A stretch of 64,000 nt of DNA, taken from positions 48,057,397-48,121,396 of the forward strand of contig NW_020954599.1 in the NCBI RefSeq assembly GCF_900497805.2, written 5' to 3'. This document shows positions 12,121 through 23,454 of this stretch, piece by piece (within the stretch, counting starts at the first letter, position 1; each line of letters starts with the position of its first letter). Below the pieces are notes generated by a model that was not told the origin of the DNA, made no database searches, and worked only from the letters and a program-made list of their open reading frames with translations. Position numbers and translations under genes: made by a program. The stretch comes from Vombatus ursinus (lineage: Eukaryota; Chordata; Mammalia; Diprotodontia; Vombatidae).

Positions 12121-13813
12121 ATGATTTACTTATTCCCTTTTCACCCCTTAATTAAGTTTTTATCATCACATCAAGTCAATTTAAACCCATACCTTCTTGT
12201 CTATGTAAATCCCTTCTGTATGTCATATTAAAGATACAATTCTCAAGTTACAAGTATCACCTTCCCTTGTAGGAATGTAAGCAGTTTATTCTTATTGAAT
12301 AGCATTTTTTTCCTTTCCTGTTTCCCTTTCCATGCCTCTCTTGAGGCTTGTATTTGAAGATCAAATTTTCTGTTGAGCTCTGGTCTTTTCATCAGGAAGG
12401 TCTGGAAATCCCCTATTTCATTGAATGCCCATTTCCTTACTTGAAAAATTATGCTCAATTTTACTGTAATTGTATTGTAATCTAAGCTCCTTTGCCCATG
12501 AAATATCATATTCCAAGCCCTCCCTTCTTTTAAGGTCATAGCTGCAAGGTCCTGGGTAATCTTGACTGCAGTTCCACAATATTTGAATAGTTTCTTTCTG
12601 TATACTTACAGTATTTTCTCCTTGACCTGATAATTCTGGAATTTGGCTGTAATATTCCTTGGCATTTTCAATTTGAGATCTCTTTCAGGAGCTGATCAGT
12701 AGATTCTTTCAATGACTATTTTACCCTCTAGAATTTTAGGGCAGTTTTCCTTGATGATTTCTTGGAAGATGCTGTCCAGGCTCTTTTTGTCATCATGACT
12801 TTCAGGTAGACCAATAACTCTTAAATTATCTCTCCTGGATCTATTTACCAGATAAGTTTTTTTTTTTCATATAAGATATTTTACATTTTCTTTTGTTATT
12901 TTTTCATTCTTTTGATTTTGTTTGACTTATTCTTGATGTCGCATAGAATCATTAGGTTCCATTTGCCCAATTCTACTTTTTGAGGAGTTGTTTTCGTCAG
13001 TGTACTTTTTTTTTTTGCATTTTGTCAATTATATTTTTAAAAGAATTGTTCAATTTTTCTTCTACCTCTCTAATTTGACTTTTAAAATCTTTTATGAACT
13101 CTTCCACAAAGGCTTTTTTGTCTTGAGATCAGTTCATATTGTCCCTTGAGTTTTCAGTTGTGTGTATATTGACCATGTTGTCCTCTTCTGAATTTGTGTT
13201 TTGATCTTCCCTATCCCCTATTCCCTATTCCCTACTCCCTATCCCTATCCCTATCCCTATAGTAAGAATCTATGGTCTTTGCTTTTCTGTGTTGCTTTTT
13301 GCTCATGGTGTTTGCTTTTTTCCTGGCTTTTAATGTTGATCTCTGCTACTGTGTCCCTCATTTCTTGTGTTTGGGGCTAGGGTCCTGGTTACTGACTTTG
13401 TGTGCTGGGGCCTCTGATTCTGGCAGCTGGAAGTTGTAGAGGCTGTAGTTTAACTGGTGCTGAGCTGGAGCTGGTGGTGGTGGCTGGTATGTGCCAAAGC
13501 CAAGTAGGGATTTTCTGGATTTTTCTGGTGTTACACTGAAGCTCGTGGAGTAGGGTGTAGGGGTAGGGGGGGTCTGACCACTGGAGGTTGCCTGCTCACC
13601 CAGAACTAAACTAGAGCACAGATAGGCTCAGCTGCTGGTGGACACTCATGTGCCATGCCAGTGGTCGTTCTCTGTACTGGTTTCTGCCAGTTCCCTTGGC
13701 TGTGCCACTGTTCCAGGATTTTTCCTGGGGTGGTATTTTCTGGGTTTTTTTAAGGTCAGGAAGGGAGGGTGAGAGCCACACACTGTTTACTCCATCATCT
13801 TGGTTCCCAGAAG
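12121..13813 (-). mobile_element. L1/HAL1 5' half: spacer, ORF1 and 5' UTR
   Basis: On the minus strand, the 5' UTR begins CTTCTGGGAACCAAGATG near 13813. ORF1 sequence follows and ends at about 12250. The open stretch at 12243-12539 encodes GRAWNMIF, FNEIGDFQTFLMKRPELNRK and FDLQ, which are hallmark motifs of the L1 ORF1p C-terminal domain. The spacer then meets ORF2 C-terminal sequence at 12121, so ORF2's first two thirds are missing. Either an internally deleted L1 or a HAL1 broken by an L1 insertion would explain this. Confidence 0.8.
13209..13262 (-). repeat. (CCCTAT)n hexamer expansion within L1/HAL1
   Basis: The plus strand reads CCCTAT/CCCTATT units. On the minus strand these are GGGATA repeats with many GGG runs separated by 3-4 bases, capable in principle of forming a G-quadruplex. 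The corresponding place in the copy at 14003-15709 reads CCCTGTCCCCATA, so the expansion arose after insertion. Confidence 0.85.
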
Positions 13814-13930
13814 TCAATAAATTCTTTTGTTAAATGAACTTGTTTGGTAAAGTTTGGGTTCAGTCAGTGGGCCATATTGAGGACCTAGAAGGCCACATGT
13901 GGCCTCAGGGGAACAAGTCCTCCATGTCAG
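13814..13930 (-). mobile_element. Foldback hAT-type element, right arm
   Basis: Mirror image of the left arm at 9656-9768: on the minus strand it reads through GAGGCCACATGTGGCCTTCTA, GGTCCTCAATATGGCC and CTGACTGAACCCAAAC. It is followed by TTCTATAC, the right copy of the 8-bp duplication. Confidence 0.8.
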
Positions 13931-14002
13931 TTCTATACCATGTGGCATATAGTATGGTAGGTCAATAAATATTTGTAGAATTAATTTTTTCCACTCAATA
14001 GT

Positions 14003-14216
14003 ATTTTTTTTCAATTACATGTAAAGATAGTTTTCAACATTCATTTCTGTAAGGTATTAGTTTCAAATTTTTGCTCCTTTCCATCTTACCCCCCCTTCCC
14101 AAAACAGCAAGCAATCTGGTATAGGATATACAAGTACAATCAGGTGAAACATATTTCTGCATTTCATGTTATGAAAGAGGAATCAGAACAAAAGGGAAAA
14201 ACCACAAGAAAGACAA

Positions 14217-14251
<35 letters not shown>

Positions 14252-15709
14252 ATAGATAGATAGATAGATAGATAAATAAATAAATAAAAGGTGAAAATAG
14301 TATGCTTTAATCTGCATTCAGATTCTATAATTCTTTTTCTGGATGTGGATGGTATTTTCCATTTTGAGTCTTTTGGAATTGTGTTAGATCTTTGCATTGC
14401 TCAGAAGAGATAAGTCTATCAAAATTGATCATCACACAATGTTGCTGTTAACTGTGTACAATGTTTTCCTGATTCTACTCACTTCACTCAACATCAATTC
14501 ATGTAAGTCTTTGCAGGTTTTACTGAAGTCTGCCTGCTCATCATTTCTTATAACACAGATAGGGATACAGACCTAGAAGTGCTATTGGTGGATCAAAGGA
14601 TATGCATATTTTTATAATCCTTTGAGCATAGTTCCAAATTGCTCTGCAAAATGGTTGGATCAATTCATAACTCCACCAACAATGCATTAATGTTCCAATT
14701 TTCCCAAATCCTCTCCCACATTTATCATTTTCCTGTTTTGTCATGTTAAAATCCTTCTTTAGCTCTTCCAAGAAGACTTTTTGGGGTTCAGACTAGTTCC
14801 TATTCTCTTTTGAGGTGTCAGATGTGGGTATATTGACAATGTTGTCCTCTTCTAAATTGTTGTCTTGATCTTCCCTGTCCCCATAATAAGAATCTATTGT
14901 CATTGTTCGTTTCTTTTGCTCCTGGTGTTTGCTTATTTCCTGAACTTTACAAAAATTGCTCTATCCTTCTAGAAAGAAGGGGGCACTGACTCAAGCTTCT
15001 TGTGCTGGGATCCTGGGGCCTGGTCACTGACTTGGTGCACTGGGGCCTCAGATACTGGCAGTTGGAGGCAATAGGGTTCTGGCAGCTTACCTAGTGTTGG
15101 GTTGGAATCAGCAATACTGGAGTTCTAGGGGTAGGGGTGGGGAATCTGGCCCTTGGAGGATGCCTGCTCACCCAGGCCTTGTGCTCCTTTCTTTGGCTTC
15201 TGCTCACCCAGGCCTCTCATAGGGATGTTTCATTGCTTGAGGAGGTCTCTCCATCTGGAGCTTTACCTCTTGGAGTTGTGCTTCCCAGAGTTTTGCCAAG
15301 GCGCTAGGAGACTTGGCTTCCAGAAAACACCAGGGCACATGGTGGTGTTCTGAGCCAGTTTCCACCAGTTCCCTGGCCGGAACTGAGGCATTTGGGGGTC
15401 CTGGTGGTGGTGCTTACCTGCTCTACCACCTTGGGGTTCAAGATCTTCCCCTGGTATGCTGAGGTGGGGCTTTCCACTAGCTTGCTAGGACACCTCGCAT
15501 TCTGTCCTACTCCCTCTCCCTTAGAGCAAGAGGAGCCTTTCCTGTTAATCCTCTGGTCTTCTTGGGCTACAAGACTGCTGCACCCCATTATCTTGGTGGT
15601 TCAGCTGTTCCAGGGTTTTTCCTGAGGAATATTTTCTGGGCTTTCTGAGGTCGATAAGGGAGGGTGAGAGCGACTTAATTCTTACTCTGCCATCTTGGCT
15701 CCCAGAAGC
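14003..15709 (-). mobile_element. Internally deleted LINE-1
   Basis: Left to right (3' to 5'), this holds an A tail and 3' UTR, the ORF2 C-terminus, then at about 14751 a direct join to the ORF1 N-terminal region and 5' UTR. The minus-strand start near 15709 is CTTCTGGGAGCCAAGATGGC. At the join, the ORF1 peptide MEELKKDF runs straight into ORF2-like NMTKQENDK. All of the ORF1 C-terminal domain and most of ORF2 are missing. A second small deletion of about 145 bp lies within the ORF2 part near 14558. No GT-AG signature is evident at the main join. Confidence 0.82.
14212..14291 (-). repeat. (AAAT)n / (GATA)n microsatellite in L1 3' UTR
   Basis: About 80 bp of TAAA and GATA tetramers expanded at the A-rich site of the L1 3' UTR. 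Confidence 0.95.
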
Positions 15710-16218
15710 AGAATTCTCTCCTTCAAACCTTTACCTCCTCACCAGTATTTCCCTTCTGACCACCTCTTCTCTCTATCTTCTCTCTCTTCTATCAGACTAC
15801 CTCCTTTTTCTTTCTGATTTCCCCTATTACTTCTTCCCTCCCTTCTGCCCTTCCTTCTATCCACCCCTCCCTTTTCTTTCCCCTTTCTCCTCCTACTTCC
15901 CTATAGGGTAAGATAGATTTTTTTATTCAACTAACTGTGTATGTTATTCTGTCTTGGAGCCATATCTGATGATAGTAGGATTTAAACAATGCTCACTTCC
16001 TCCCTTCTTTCACTCTAATAGGTCTTATGTGCCTCTTCATGTGATTTAATTTATCCTATTCTGCCTCCCCCTTTCCTCTTCTCCCAGTACAATACTTTTT
16101 TTTACTTCTTAATTAAATATTTTTATATCAGCACACCAAAGTCAACTTATACACTGTCTATGTATTCCCCTTCTAACTGCTCTAATAAAGATACAGTTTT
16201 CAAGAGTTACAAGTATCA
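15710..16218 (-). mobile_element. L1/HAL1 copy E, downstream (3') segment
   Basis: C+T-rich plus-strand text is the minus-strand, purine-rich post-ORF1 region of a HAL1-like element. It matches 47620-48180 in word order, for example TATAGGGTAAGATAGATTT and CTTAATTAAAT. It is separated from its ORF1 and 5' UTR (18156-19870) by the plus-strand HAL1 at 16219-18155. The flank AGTTACAAGTATCA (16205-16218) is the left target duplication. Confidence 0.8.
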
Positions 16219-18155
16219 GAGGCAGAGCCAAGATGGCAGAGTAAAAGCAGTGACTTGCTTGAGCTCTCCCCAAGACCCCTCCAAATACCTGCTAAAAAAA
16301 TAGCTCTAAACAAATTCTAGAGCAGCAGAACCAACAAAAGACAGAGTGAAACAAATTTCCAGGTTAAGACAACTTGGATAGTTGATTAGAAAGGTCTATC
16401 ATGCAGGGCTGGGAGAGAAACGCAGTTCAGCATGGGAAAGCAGGCAAAAACTAGGACTCAGCAAACCTGGAGCAGGCCTCAGGAGAACGAGTCATGGGAA
16501 GCTGTGGTGGTTTCCAGACTTCTCTACCACAAATGCCAAAGACAGCTTAGAAGGTGAGTAGGAAATGTCTGTGACCACAGTGAGAGAGAAGCTAGGTCCC
16601 AACCCGGGTCTTGGCGCACCCTAAGGCAGCGGCTGCTTCCTGAGCTCTGCACATAGACTGAGGAGTAATCGAGTGATTGACCAGAGGGAGATTGCAGGGA
16701 TCTTTTTGCTGGTGCTGAGGCAGGATTCTCTTGCTTTGCCCATGCTTGGGTCTGGGTCACAGTTCTGGGTGGCGGTCCTGGGGTGAGGAAGAATGTTGGT
16801 ATGGTGGAGCTTGTAGTGGTGGTGGAGAGTGAATCCTCCTCACAGTTTCAAGGCAGAAAAGAGTGCTTGTGATCACTCATAAACCAGAGTACAGGCCAGA
16901 AAAGGAGTAAACACCTCACCCTTGATCATACCACCTTGGAAGAACTGAAAACTTACAGGTCCCTAGAAGTATCTCTGAAAACAGCTATACAAAACCCCTG
17001 AAGCTTGTGACAGTACACTCTCCACCCTGGAAGCAGACACTTACCTTAACAAAGAGTTTTAAACTCAGGCAATTGGTTGGGATCATGAGCAAACTGTGCA
17101 AAAAAAAGTCAGACCATAGAATCTTTCTTTGCTGACAAAGAAGATCAAAACATACAACCAGAAGAAGACAACAAAGTAAAAGCTCCTATATCCAAAGCCT
17201 CCAAGAAAAATATGAATCAATCCCAGGCCATGGAAGAGCTCAAAAAGGATTTTGAGAAGCAAGGAAGAGAAGTAGAGGAACAACTGGGGAGAAAAATGAT
17301 AGTGATGCAAAAAAATAAAAAAATCATGAAAAACAAGTCAACAGCTTGCTAAAGGAGACCCCAAAAATACTGAAGAAAATAACATCTTAAAAAATAGCCT
17401 AATTCAAATGGCAAAAGAGGTCCAAAAAGCTAATGAGGTTCAGAAGAATGCCTTCAAAAGCAGAATTGGCCAAATGGAAAAGGAAGCCCAAAAGCTCACT
17501 GAAGAAAATACTTCCTTAAAATTTAGAATTGAGAAATTGGAAGCTAGCGACTTTATGAGAAATCAAAATATTGTAAAACAAAACCAAAAGAATGAAAAAA
17601 TAGAAGACAATGTGAAATGTCTCATTGGAAAAACAACTGACCTGGAAAACAGATGCAGGAGAGATAATTTAAAAATTATTGGACTATCTGAAAGCCATAA
17701 TCAAAAAAAGAGCTTAGACATCATCTTTTCGAGAAGTTAAGGAAAACTGCCCATGACTACTATAGAAGTCTTTTGTATGAATACACAAGTATAACCTGTA
17801 TCAAGTTACTTGCCATCTCAATGAAGATGGCTGGGAAGGGAGGAAAAGAGAAAATTTGGAACCCGAAGCTTTAAAAACAAATGTTAAAAAATTGTTTTCA
17901 CATGGAACTGGCAAATAAGATATATAGGTAATGGGGTATCAAAATCTATCCTGCCCTACAGGAAAATAGAAGAGGAAGGGGTTAAGAGAAGGGTGGGGGG
18001 AGATAGAAGGCAGGGCAGATTAGGGGAAAGGGTATTGAGAATGCACACTATCTTGGGGTTGGGGGAGGGATGAGATGGGGAGAAAATTTGGAACTCAAAA
18101 TGTTGTTGAAGTGAATGTTGAAAACTAAAAATAAATAAATTAATGAATAAAAAAA
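16219..18155 (+). mobile_element. HAL1 (half-L1) copy A, internally shortened
   Basis: It starts GAGGCAGAGCCAAGATGGCA, carries a 5' UTR of about 870 bp, an ORF1 ATG near 17085, and an open coiled-coil stretch at 17408-17740. That stretch has heptad-like MAKEVQKANE, IGQMEKEAQKLTEEN and IEKLEA, then the start of the RNA-binding domain, LENRCRRDNLKIIGLSE. The rest of ORF1 and part of the 3' region are deleted: ORF1 text near 17750 jumps to the 3' UTR. There is no ORF2 at all, as expected for HAL1. It ends with AAATAAATAA-type tail sequence. Imperfect duplication: AGTTACAAGTATCA at left, AATTATGAGTATCA at right (11 of 14). Confidence 0.85.
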
Positions 18156-19870
18156 AATTATGAGTATCATTTTCCTGTGTAGGGATGTAAACAGTTTAAC
18201 CTTATTGAATAACATGTTTTGTTATTTTTTTTTCTTTCTTGTTAACCTTATGCTTCTCTTGAGTCTTGTATATTTGAAGATTTTTGAATTTTCTGTTCAA
18301 CTCTGTTCTTTTCATCAGGAAAGTCTGGAAGTCCCCTGTTTCACTGAATATACATCTCTTCCCTTGAAAGATTATACTCAAATTTAATGGGTACTTGATT
18401 CTTTGTTGCAATCCTTTGCCTTGGAGAATATCATATTTTAAGTCCTCCAATATTTTAATATAGGAGCTGCTAAGTCTTGTGTAATCCTGGCTGTGGTTCT
18501 ACAATATTTAAATTGTTTCTTTCTAGCTGCTTGCTGTATTTTCTCTTTTACCTGATAATTCTGGAATTTGGTTATAATAATCCTTGTAGTTTTCATTTTG
18601 CGATCTCTTTCAGGAGGTATTGGTAGATTCTTTCAATGACTATTTTACCCTCTGGTTCTAGGACCTTAGGGCAGTTTTCCTTGATAATTTATTGAAAACT
18701 GCTGTCCAGGCTCTTTTTTTTTGTTTCTTCTTCTTCTTCTTCTTTTTTTTTATCATGGCTTTCAGGTAATCTAATAATTCTTAAATTATCTCTCCTGGAT
18801 CTAGGTCAATTGTCTTTCTAATGAGGTAGTTTACATTTTCTTCTATTTTTTCATTCTTTTGATTTTGTTTCACTGATTCTTGATTTCTCATAGAGTCATT
18901 AGCTTCCACTTGTCCAATTCCATTTTTTACGAAAGTGTTTTCTTCCATTAGTTTTTGTACCTCCTTTTCCATCTGGCCAATTCTACTTTTTAAGGAGTTG
19001 TTTTCTTCAGTCATTTTTTATCCTTCCTTTTCCAAAGTGTTGACTCTTTCTTCTGTACCTCTCATTTCATTTCCCAATTGTTCTTCTATCTCTCCTATTT
19101 GACTTTTAAAATCCTTTTTGATCTCTTCTAAGAGGAGAACAATTCCTATTCCCCTTTGATGTTTCAGATGTAGATATATTAACAATGTTGCCCTCTTCTG
19201 AGTTTGTGTTTTGATCTTCCCTGTTACCATAGTAATGTTCTATGGTCAAGGTTCTTTTTTTGTTTGTTTTTTTTCTCAGTTTTGCTTAATTTTTGGCTTT
19301 TAAAGTTGAGCTCTCCTCCTGGGGCACAGTGGGTACTGTCCTAAGTTTCTTGTACTGAGGATCAGAGGCCTGGTCACTGGTTTTGTGCATTGGGACCTCT
19401 AGTCCTGGCAGCTTGCTCACTGCCCTTGGGTGACCTGACCTAGTCACATCTGTTGTTGCCTAGTTTCTAGGGACAGCAGCTTGCCTCCTATGTTAGATCT
19501 GGAGACTTGCTGTACCTCTAGTCTACTGAGCCAATACTGAGGAGCCTCAGTTGCTGATGTGTGCTGTGGCTAAAAGCCTCCTGCTGGATTGCCCCAGACA
19601 CCATCTATGCTGGGCTGTGCTCCCCTTTTACTCAAGTGAGACAGATCTTTCCTGAAGTCCTTCTAAGTTATCTTTAGATGAAAAAATGTTTCACACTATC
19701 TTTTTATAGGTTCTGTTGCTCCAGAATCAGTGTAGAGGTCTGATTTAATGATTTTTTTTTGTTTTTTGTTTTTTGTTTTTTTGTTTTTGTTTTTGTTTTT
19801 TCTGAAGGAAATTAGAGAGACTTCTAGCAATTTTCTGGTTTTTCTCCACCATCTTGACTCTGCCTCCTGT
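18156..19870 (-). mobile_element. L1/HAL1 copy E: ORF1 and 5' UTR
   Basis: On the minus strand the 5' end near 19868 reads GGCAGAGTCAAGATGGTGG, followed by 5' UTR and ORF1. Recognisable ORF1p parts include the N-terminal acidic region near 19150-19230, the coiled coil at 18781-19014 (MTEENNSLKSRIGQMEKEVQ) and the C-terminal domain at 18202-18450 (FSETGDFQTFLMKRTELNRK). Frame breaks are present. A (TTC)n run of about 30 bp lies inside at 18722-18752. Confidence 0.85.
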
Positions 19871-19904
19871 AGAATTGAATTTAAATGAATTAGTCTGAAC
19901 TAGA

Positions 19905-20750
19905 AAGTCTTTAGGGAAGACCATTTTCTTTTTCTTTATTTTCACATTAGTATGTTGTAAGGGAGAATTAGAACCAATAGAAGGAACCACAAGAAAGAAG
20001 AAACAAACCAAAACAGAAGAAAAATAAAGAGCAAATACTATGCTTCGATCTGCATTCAAACTCCATAGTTCTTTCTTTGTATGTGGGTAGCATTTTTCAT
20101 CTTGAGACTTTTGGAGATGTCGTAGATCTTTGCATTGCTGAAAAGGGCTAAGTCTATCAATATTAGTCATCACACAACGTGGCTGTTAGTGTGTACAATG
20201 TTCTCTTGGTTCTGCTCACTTCATTCAGCATCAGACCATACAAGTCTTTTCAGGTTTTTCTGAAGTCCACCTGCTCATCATTTCTTACAGCATAACAGTA
20301 TTCCATCACATTCATATAACACAATTTGTTTAGCCATTCCTTAGTTGATGGGCATCCCCTCAATTTCCCGTTTTTTGCCACCACAAAAAGAGTTGCTATA
20401 AATATTTTTGTACATATGTATCCTTTTCCCATTTTTATGATCTCTTTGGGACATAGCCCTAGGAGTGCTATCGCTGGGTCAAAGGGTATGCACATTTTGA
20501 TAGCCCTTTAGGCATAGTTCCAAATTGCTCTCCAAAATGGTTGGATCAGTTCACAACTCCACCAACAATGCATTAGTGTTCCAATTTTCCCACATCTTCT
20601 CCAACATTTATCATTTTCTTATTTGGTCATCTTGGCCAATTTGATAGGTGTAATGTGGTACCTCAGAGTTGTTTTGATTTGCATTTCTCTCATCAATCAT
20701 AATTTAGAGCATTTTTTCATATGACTATAGATGGCTTTAATTTCTTCCTC
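19905..20750 (-). mobile_element. LINE-1 3' UTR and ORF2 C-terminus, 5'-truncated
   Basis: The minus-strand open frame 20250-20495 encodes the ORF2p tail. It contains IALLGLCPKE, IFIATLFVVAKNGK, CPSTKEWLNKLCYMN and VMEYCYAVRNDEQ, which match the conserved C-terminal end of mammalian L1 ORF2p (CPST-EW-KK and MEYY-AI-N-E motifs). The copy stops upstream at about 20750 and continues into unique sequence. Confidence 0.9.
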
Positions 20751-21514
20751 TGTGAGCCAGAGAAGCCCATTCTCTTGAGACAAAAATTTACTGAGATTAA
20801 ATCACATGACTGGTGGCACCACCATGATGAAGCTAGATGTATGTAAGCAACTTTGTGTTAGCATTCTGATTAAATCTTATCTGTCCAACAGAGTCTGGTG
20901 ATGTTATCTCTTGAAGTAGGCTATATATATACTGAATTACTCATCTCCTTTTAGTATTGGGACTGTGATTATTATAATTATTTAATTTTATCATCTTCTG
21001 GAAAGTCGATGGAATGATAAAATAGGCACCTCTGTACCTCATAATGCATTCCAATGTAGTGCATAGGGCTGCTATGATCTTAGGGAAGATTCTCAAGAGA
21101 CTTTTTCTTCTGAAATTTCTTCTTTTTCTTTAAGGCAATTCAGAAAAGACTTTGAAGGGAGATACTAATAAAAGATACTGTACCACAACTCTTTTTACAA
21201 TGATAAATTACTTCAGCTTGGAAATTGACAGTGAGTCATGAATTTGCAATATAAAAAGTATTGCCTTATATCTTCACTCACAGGTATCCAGGTTAAGCCC
21301 AAAATATAAGACTTCTTCACAGAGGTCACACTGTAAGACTCTCTATGGAGAGAAAATAAGCAAAACTAAGGGAGCTTTCTATTTCCTGCAATCTCTTATT
21401 TGACCCTGAGGAGATGTGATTGAGAAGATAAATTGTAGAAGTGGAATCAATTGACCTAGGTTCAATATTTCCTCCACCCCTAACTAGATTTGTAATAATG
21501 GAAAAGAGTCACTT
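20751..21514. other. Unique sequence, no gene seen
   Basis: No repeat or coding feature recognised. Confidence 0.45.
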
Positions 21515-21745
21515 AACCTAACTAGGCTGGTCAGTGAAACTGTGGATAGAGTGATGGGTATGGAGTTAGGAAGACCTGAGTTTAAATCTAGCCTCAGACA
21601 CTTAACTAGCTTCATGACCCTGAGCAAATCACACTTTCTCCAACTGTGGGGATAATAATAGCACCTAATTCCAGAGTTGTTACAAGCATAAAATAAGGTA
21701 ATATTTATAAAGCACTATCCATACCTTAAAGTTCTATAAAATGAT
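21515..21745 (+). repeat. CORE-SINE (MAR1/THER-like)
   Basis: The order is a tRNA-like head (GTGGATAGAGTGATGGGTATGG), GAGTTTAAATCTAGCCTCAG, TGACCCTGAGCAAATCAC, GATAATAATAGCACC and TATTTATAAAGCACTAT. Its 3' end gives way to sequence before the next SINE at 21875. Confidence 0.75.
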
Positions 21746-21874
21746 GCTTTTTGATATTGTTGTTATTCTTAACCTTTCTAAGAATAGCTTTTCTCACCGA
21801 TGAAACAGATACAAAAATCCAAATTAAGAGCTGTTGAGAAGGAGGAATTTTCCAAATTACAAAGTGGTATAAAG

Positions 21875-21985
21875 TATGGAGAGGCAGCTTGAATAGTAGG
21901 TAGTGAGTTGGCCTCATAGTTGGCAAGACCTGAGTGAAAGTCCTGCTCAGGAAATATAATGGCTATATGACCATGGGCCACTAAG
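21875..21985 (+). repeat. tRNA-derived SINE head
   Basis: A partial, diverged copy carrying GAGGCAGCTTGAATAGTAGG and GCAAGACCTGAGTGAAAGTC. Confidence 0.6.
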
Positions 21986-22006
21986 TGCCCAGGGAGCATT
22001 TTATTA

Positions 22007-22220
22007 CAGGGTTCTTAATTTGTGTGTGTGTATGTGCATGTCACATGCATGTGATGGACTTATTTAGCAGTCTGTCAAAGCCTATGTATCCCTTCTCAGA
22101 ATAATTTTTTAAGTGAATAAAACAACATGCAAAGGATTGACTGCAAAAGGAATTAATTATATTGAAATAAAGCTATTTATTATTTTTTTAAGTTTATAAA
22201 CTACTGGTTAAGAAATACTA
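22007..22220 (-). mobile_element. Small hAT-type non-autonomous element
   Basis: The left end is CAGGGTTCTTAATTT. The right end, reverse-complemented, begins TAGTATTTCTTAACC, so degenerate inverted ends are visible. Internal words CTATGTATCCCTTCTCAGAATAAT and AATTATATTGAAATAAAG match, in opposite orientation, the element at 23254-23446, so both belong to one family. Confidence 0.6.
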
Positions 22221-22224
22221 TTCT

Positions 22225-22925
22225 AAGACAAGTTAAAGATGCATTGACAATCTAGATCCATTAAAGGAGTTCCCTCACTGAGCATTACCTACATCAGTAA
22301 AATTATAGTTCTAAAAAAAAGTGTTATACAAATGCATATCATTATCTACTAGTCCCATGCTGCTCTTCTCTAGTTCCTATATTATTTAACAAGGAATTTT
22401 AAGAAGTAGAGTGATGATTCCTGTTAGCCTTCAGACAAGTGGCTGCCTCTGACTTTAGAAGCAGAATAGATAAGCAAGAGCCCCGAATGATTCTTAGATA
22501 GTTATTATACAGAATGACCTCCATGTCAGGTCAGTGCAAATAAGGAAAAGCTTGGCTGGTCCTAACCTAGAAAGCTATAAAATATGTCAAATGGATGCCT
22601 CTCAAGTGTGTGATAAAAATGCATCTTCACTGCTGCTGGCAATATTGTCCCTGACCTCAGAGCATTATTGAAGAGAGAACCATTGAATGCTTTCATTTCC
22701 ACATAAACTGCTGATCATGATGGCTCAGACATGCCAGATGGCAGCAACAGTGATAAATGGTGTTGATGCCTCAGGAGAAATGAGCTAGTAAAGTTATATT
22801 ATATTCAGCTGGGATTTTAAACATATAATATAATTAAAACTGTTATTCTTTAGCAAAATTCTACACCTATTCACTTTAACAACATGTCAGATGGAGAGAC
22901 TAATGTGTATGCTCATCCCAGTTGA
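22225..22925. other. Unique sequence, no gene seen
   Basis: No feature recognised beyond short open frames. Confidence 0.45.
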
Positions 22926-22929
22926 GCCT

Positions 22930-23045
22930 ATTTTTTTCTTTGAGTATTTGGGAGCAGAGACTATATCCTATTTTGCTTTGTGTCTCCTCCTGCTAAGCAT
23001 TTACCTTATATGTAGATGGGATTCAACAATAAAGGAGTGAACAAA
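22930..23045 (+). repeat. LINE/L2 3' end
   Basis: The end of an L2 is visible as GGGAGCAGAGACTATATCCT, then GCTAAGCATTTACC and a CAACAATAAAGGAGTGAAC ending, paralleling the L2 consensus 'GGGCAGGGACTGT... AATAAATG'. Confidence 0.5.
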
Positions 23046-23253
23046 ACTAAATAAATAAATGCATGAATCTCAGAGAAATAAAGAATGGTAGGAGGTGTCA
23101 GCATGCTGCAGTTCATAAAAACAATGACCCCTATAAAAGAAATATTGTAAAGTTATCTTGGAACACATATATAGCCAGAAATGAAGGTGAGTTACACAAA
23201 TAGACAGCCCAAATGTTTAGGTTGTTATACACAAAATGCCAAGAGATCTAAGA

Positions 23254-23446
23254 CAAGGGATTCTTAAGTTTGGGTCCATGAACTTTTTTCTTTCATATTT
23301 GATAACTAAATTTCATAGTTCATCCTTTGTAACCTTATACATTCTATTTTACATATTTAAAAATATTCTTATGAGAAGGAAGCTATAGATTTCACCAGAT
23401 TGTGAAAGGAGTCCATGACACAGAAAAGATTAAGAACTCTTAATTG
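23254..23446 (+). mobile_element. Small hAT-type non-autonomous element
   Basis: It opens CAAGGGATTCTTAAGTTTGG and ends with CACAGAAAAGATTAAGAACTC, giving inverted TTCTTAA ends. The interior GATTTCACCAGATTGTGAAAGG is typical of a mammal-wide hAT MITE family. Confidence 0.65.
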
Positions 23447-23454
23447 AGAGGAAC

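Noticed and set aside
13209-13262. Interstitial telomere repeat
   Set aside because: The unit is GGGATA, not TTAGGG, and it lies inside an L1/HAL1 and arose there.
17408-17740. Possible cellular coiled-coil protein gene
   Set aside because: The heptads continue into the L1 ORF1p motif LENR-RR-NLKIIG, and the frame lies within a HAL1.
16219-18155. Splice junction explaining the internal deletion in HAL1 A
   Set aside because: The 3' side follows a good acceptor-like TTTTTCACAG in copy B, but the 5' side lacks GT at the observed breakpoint.
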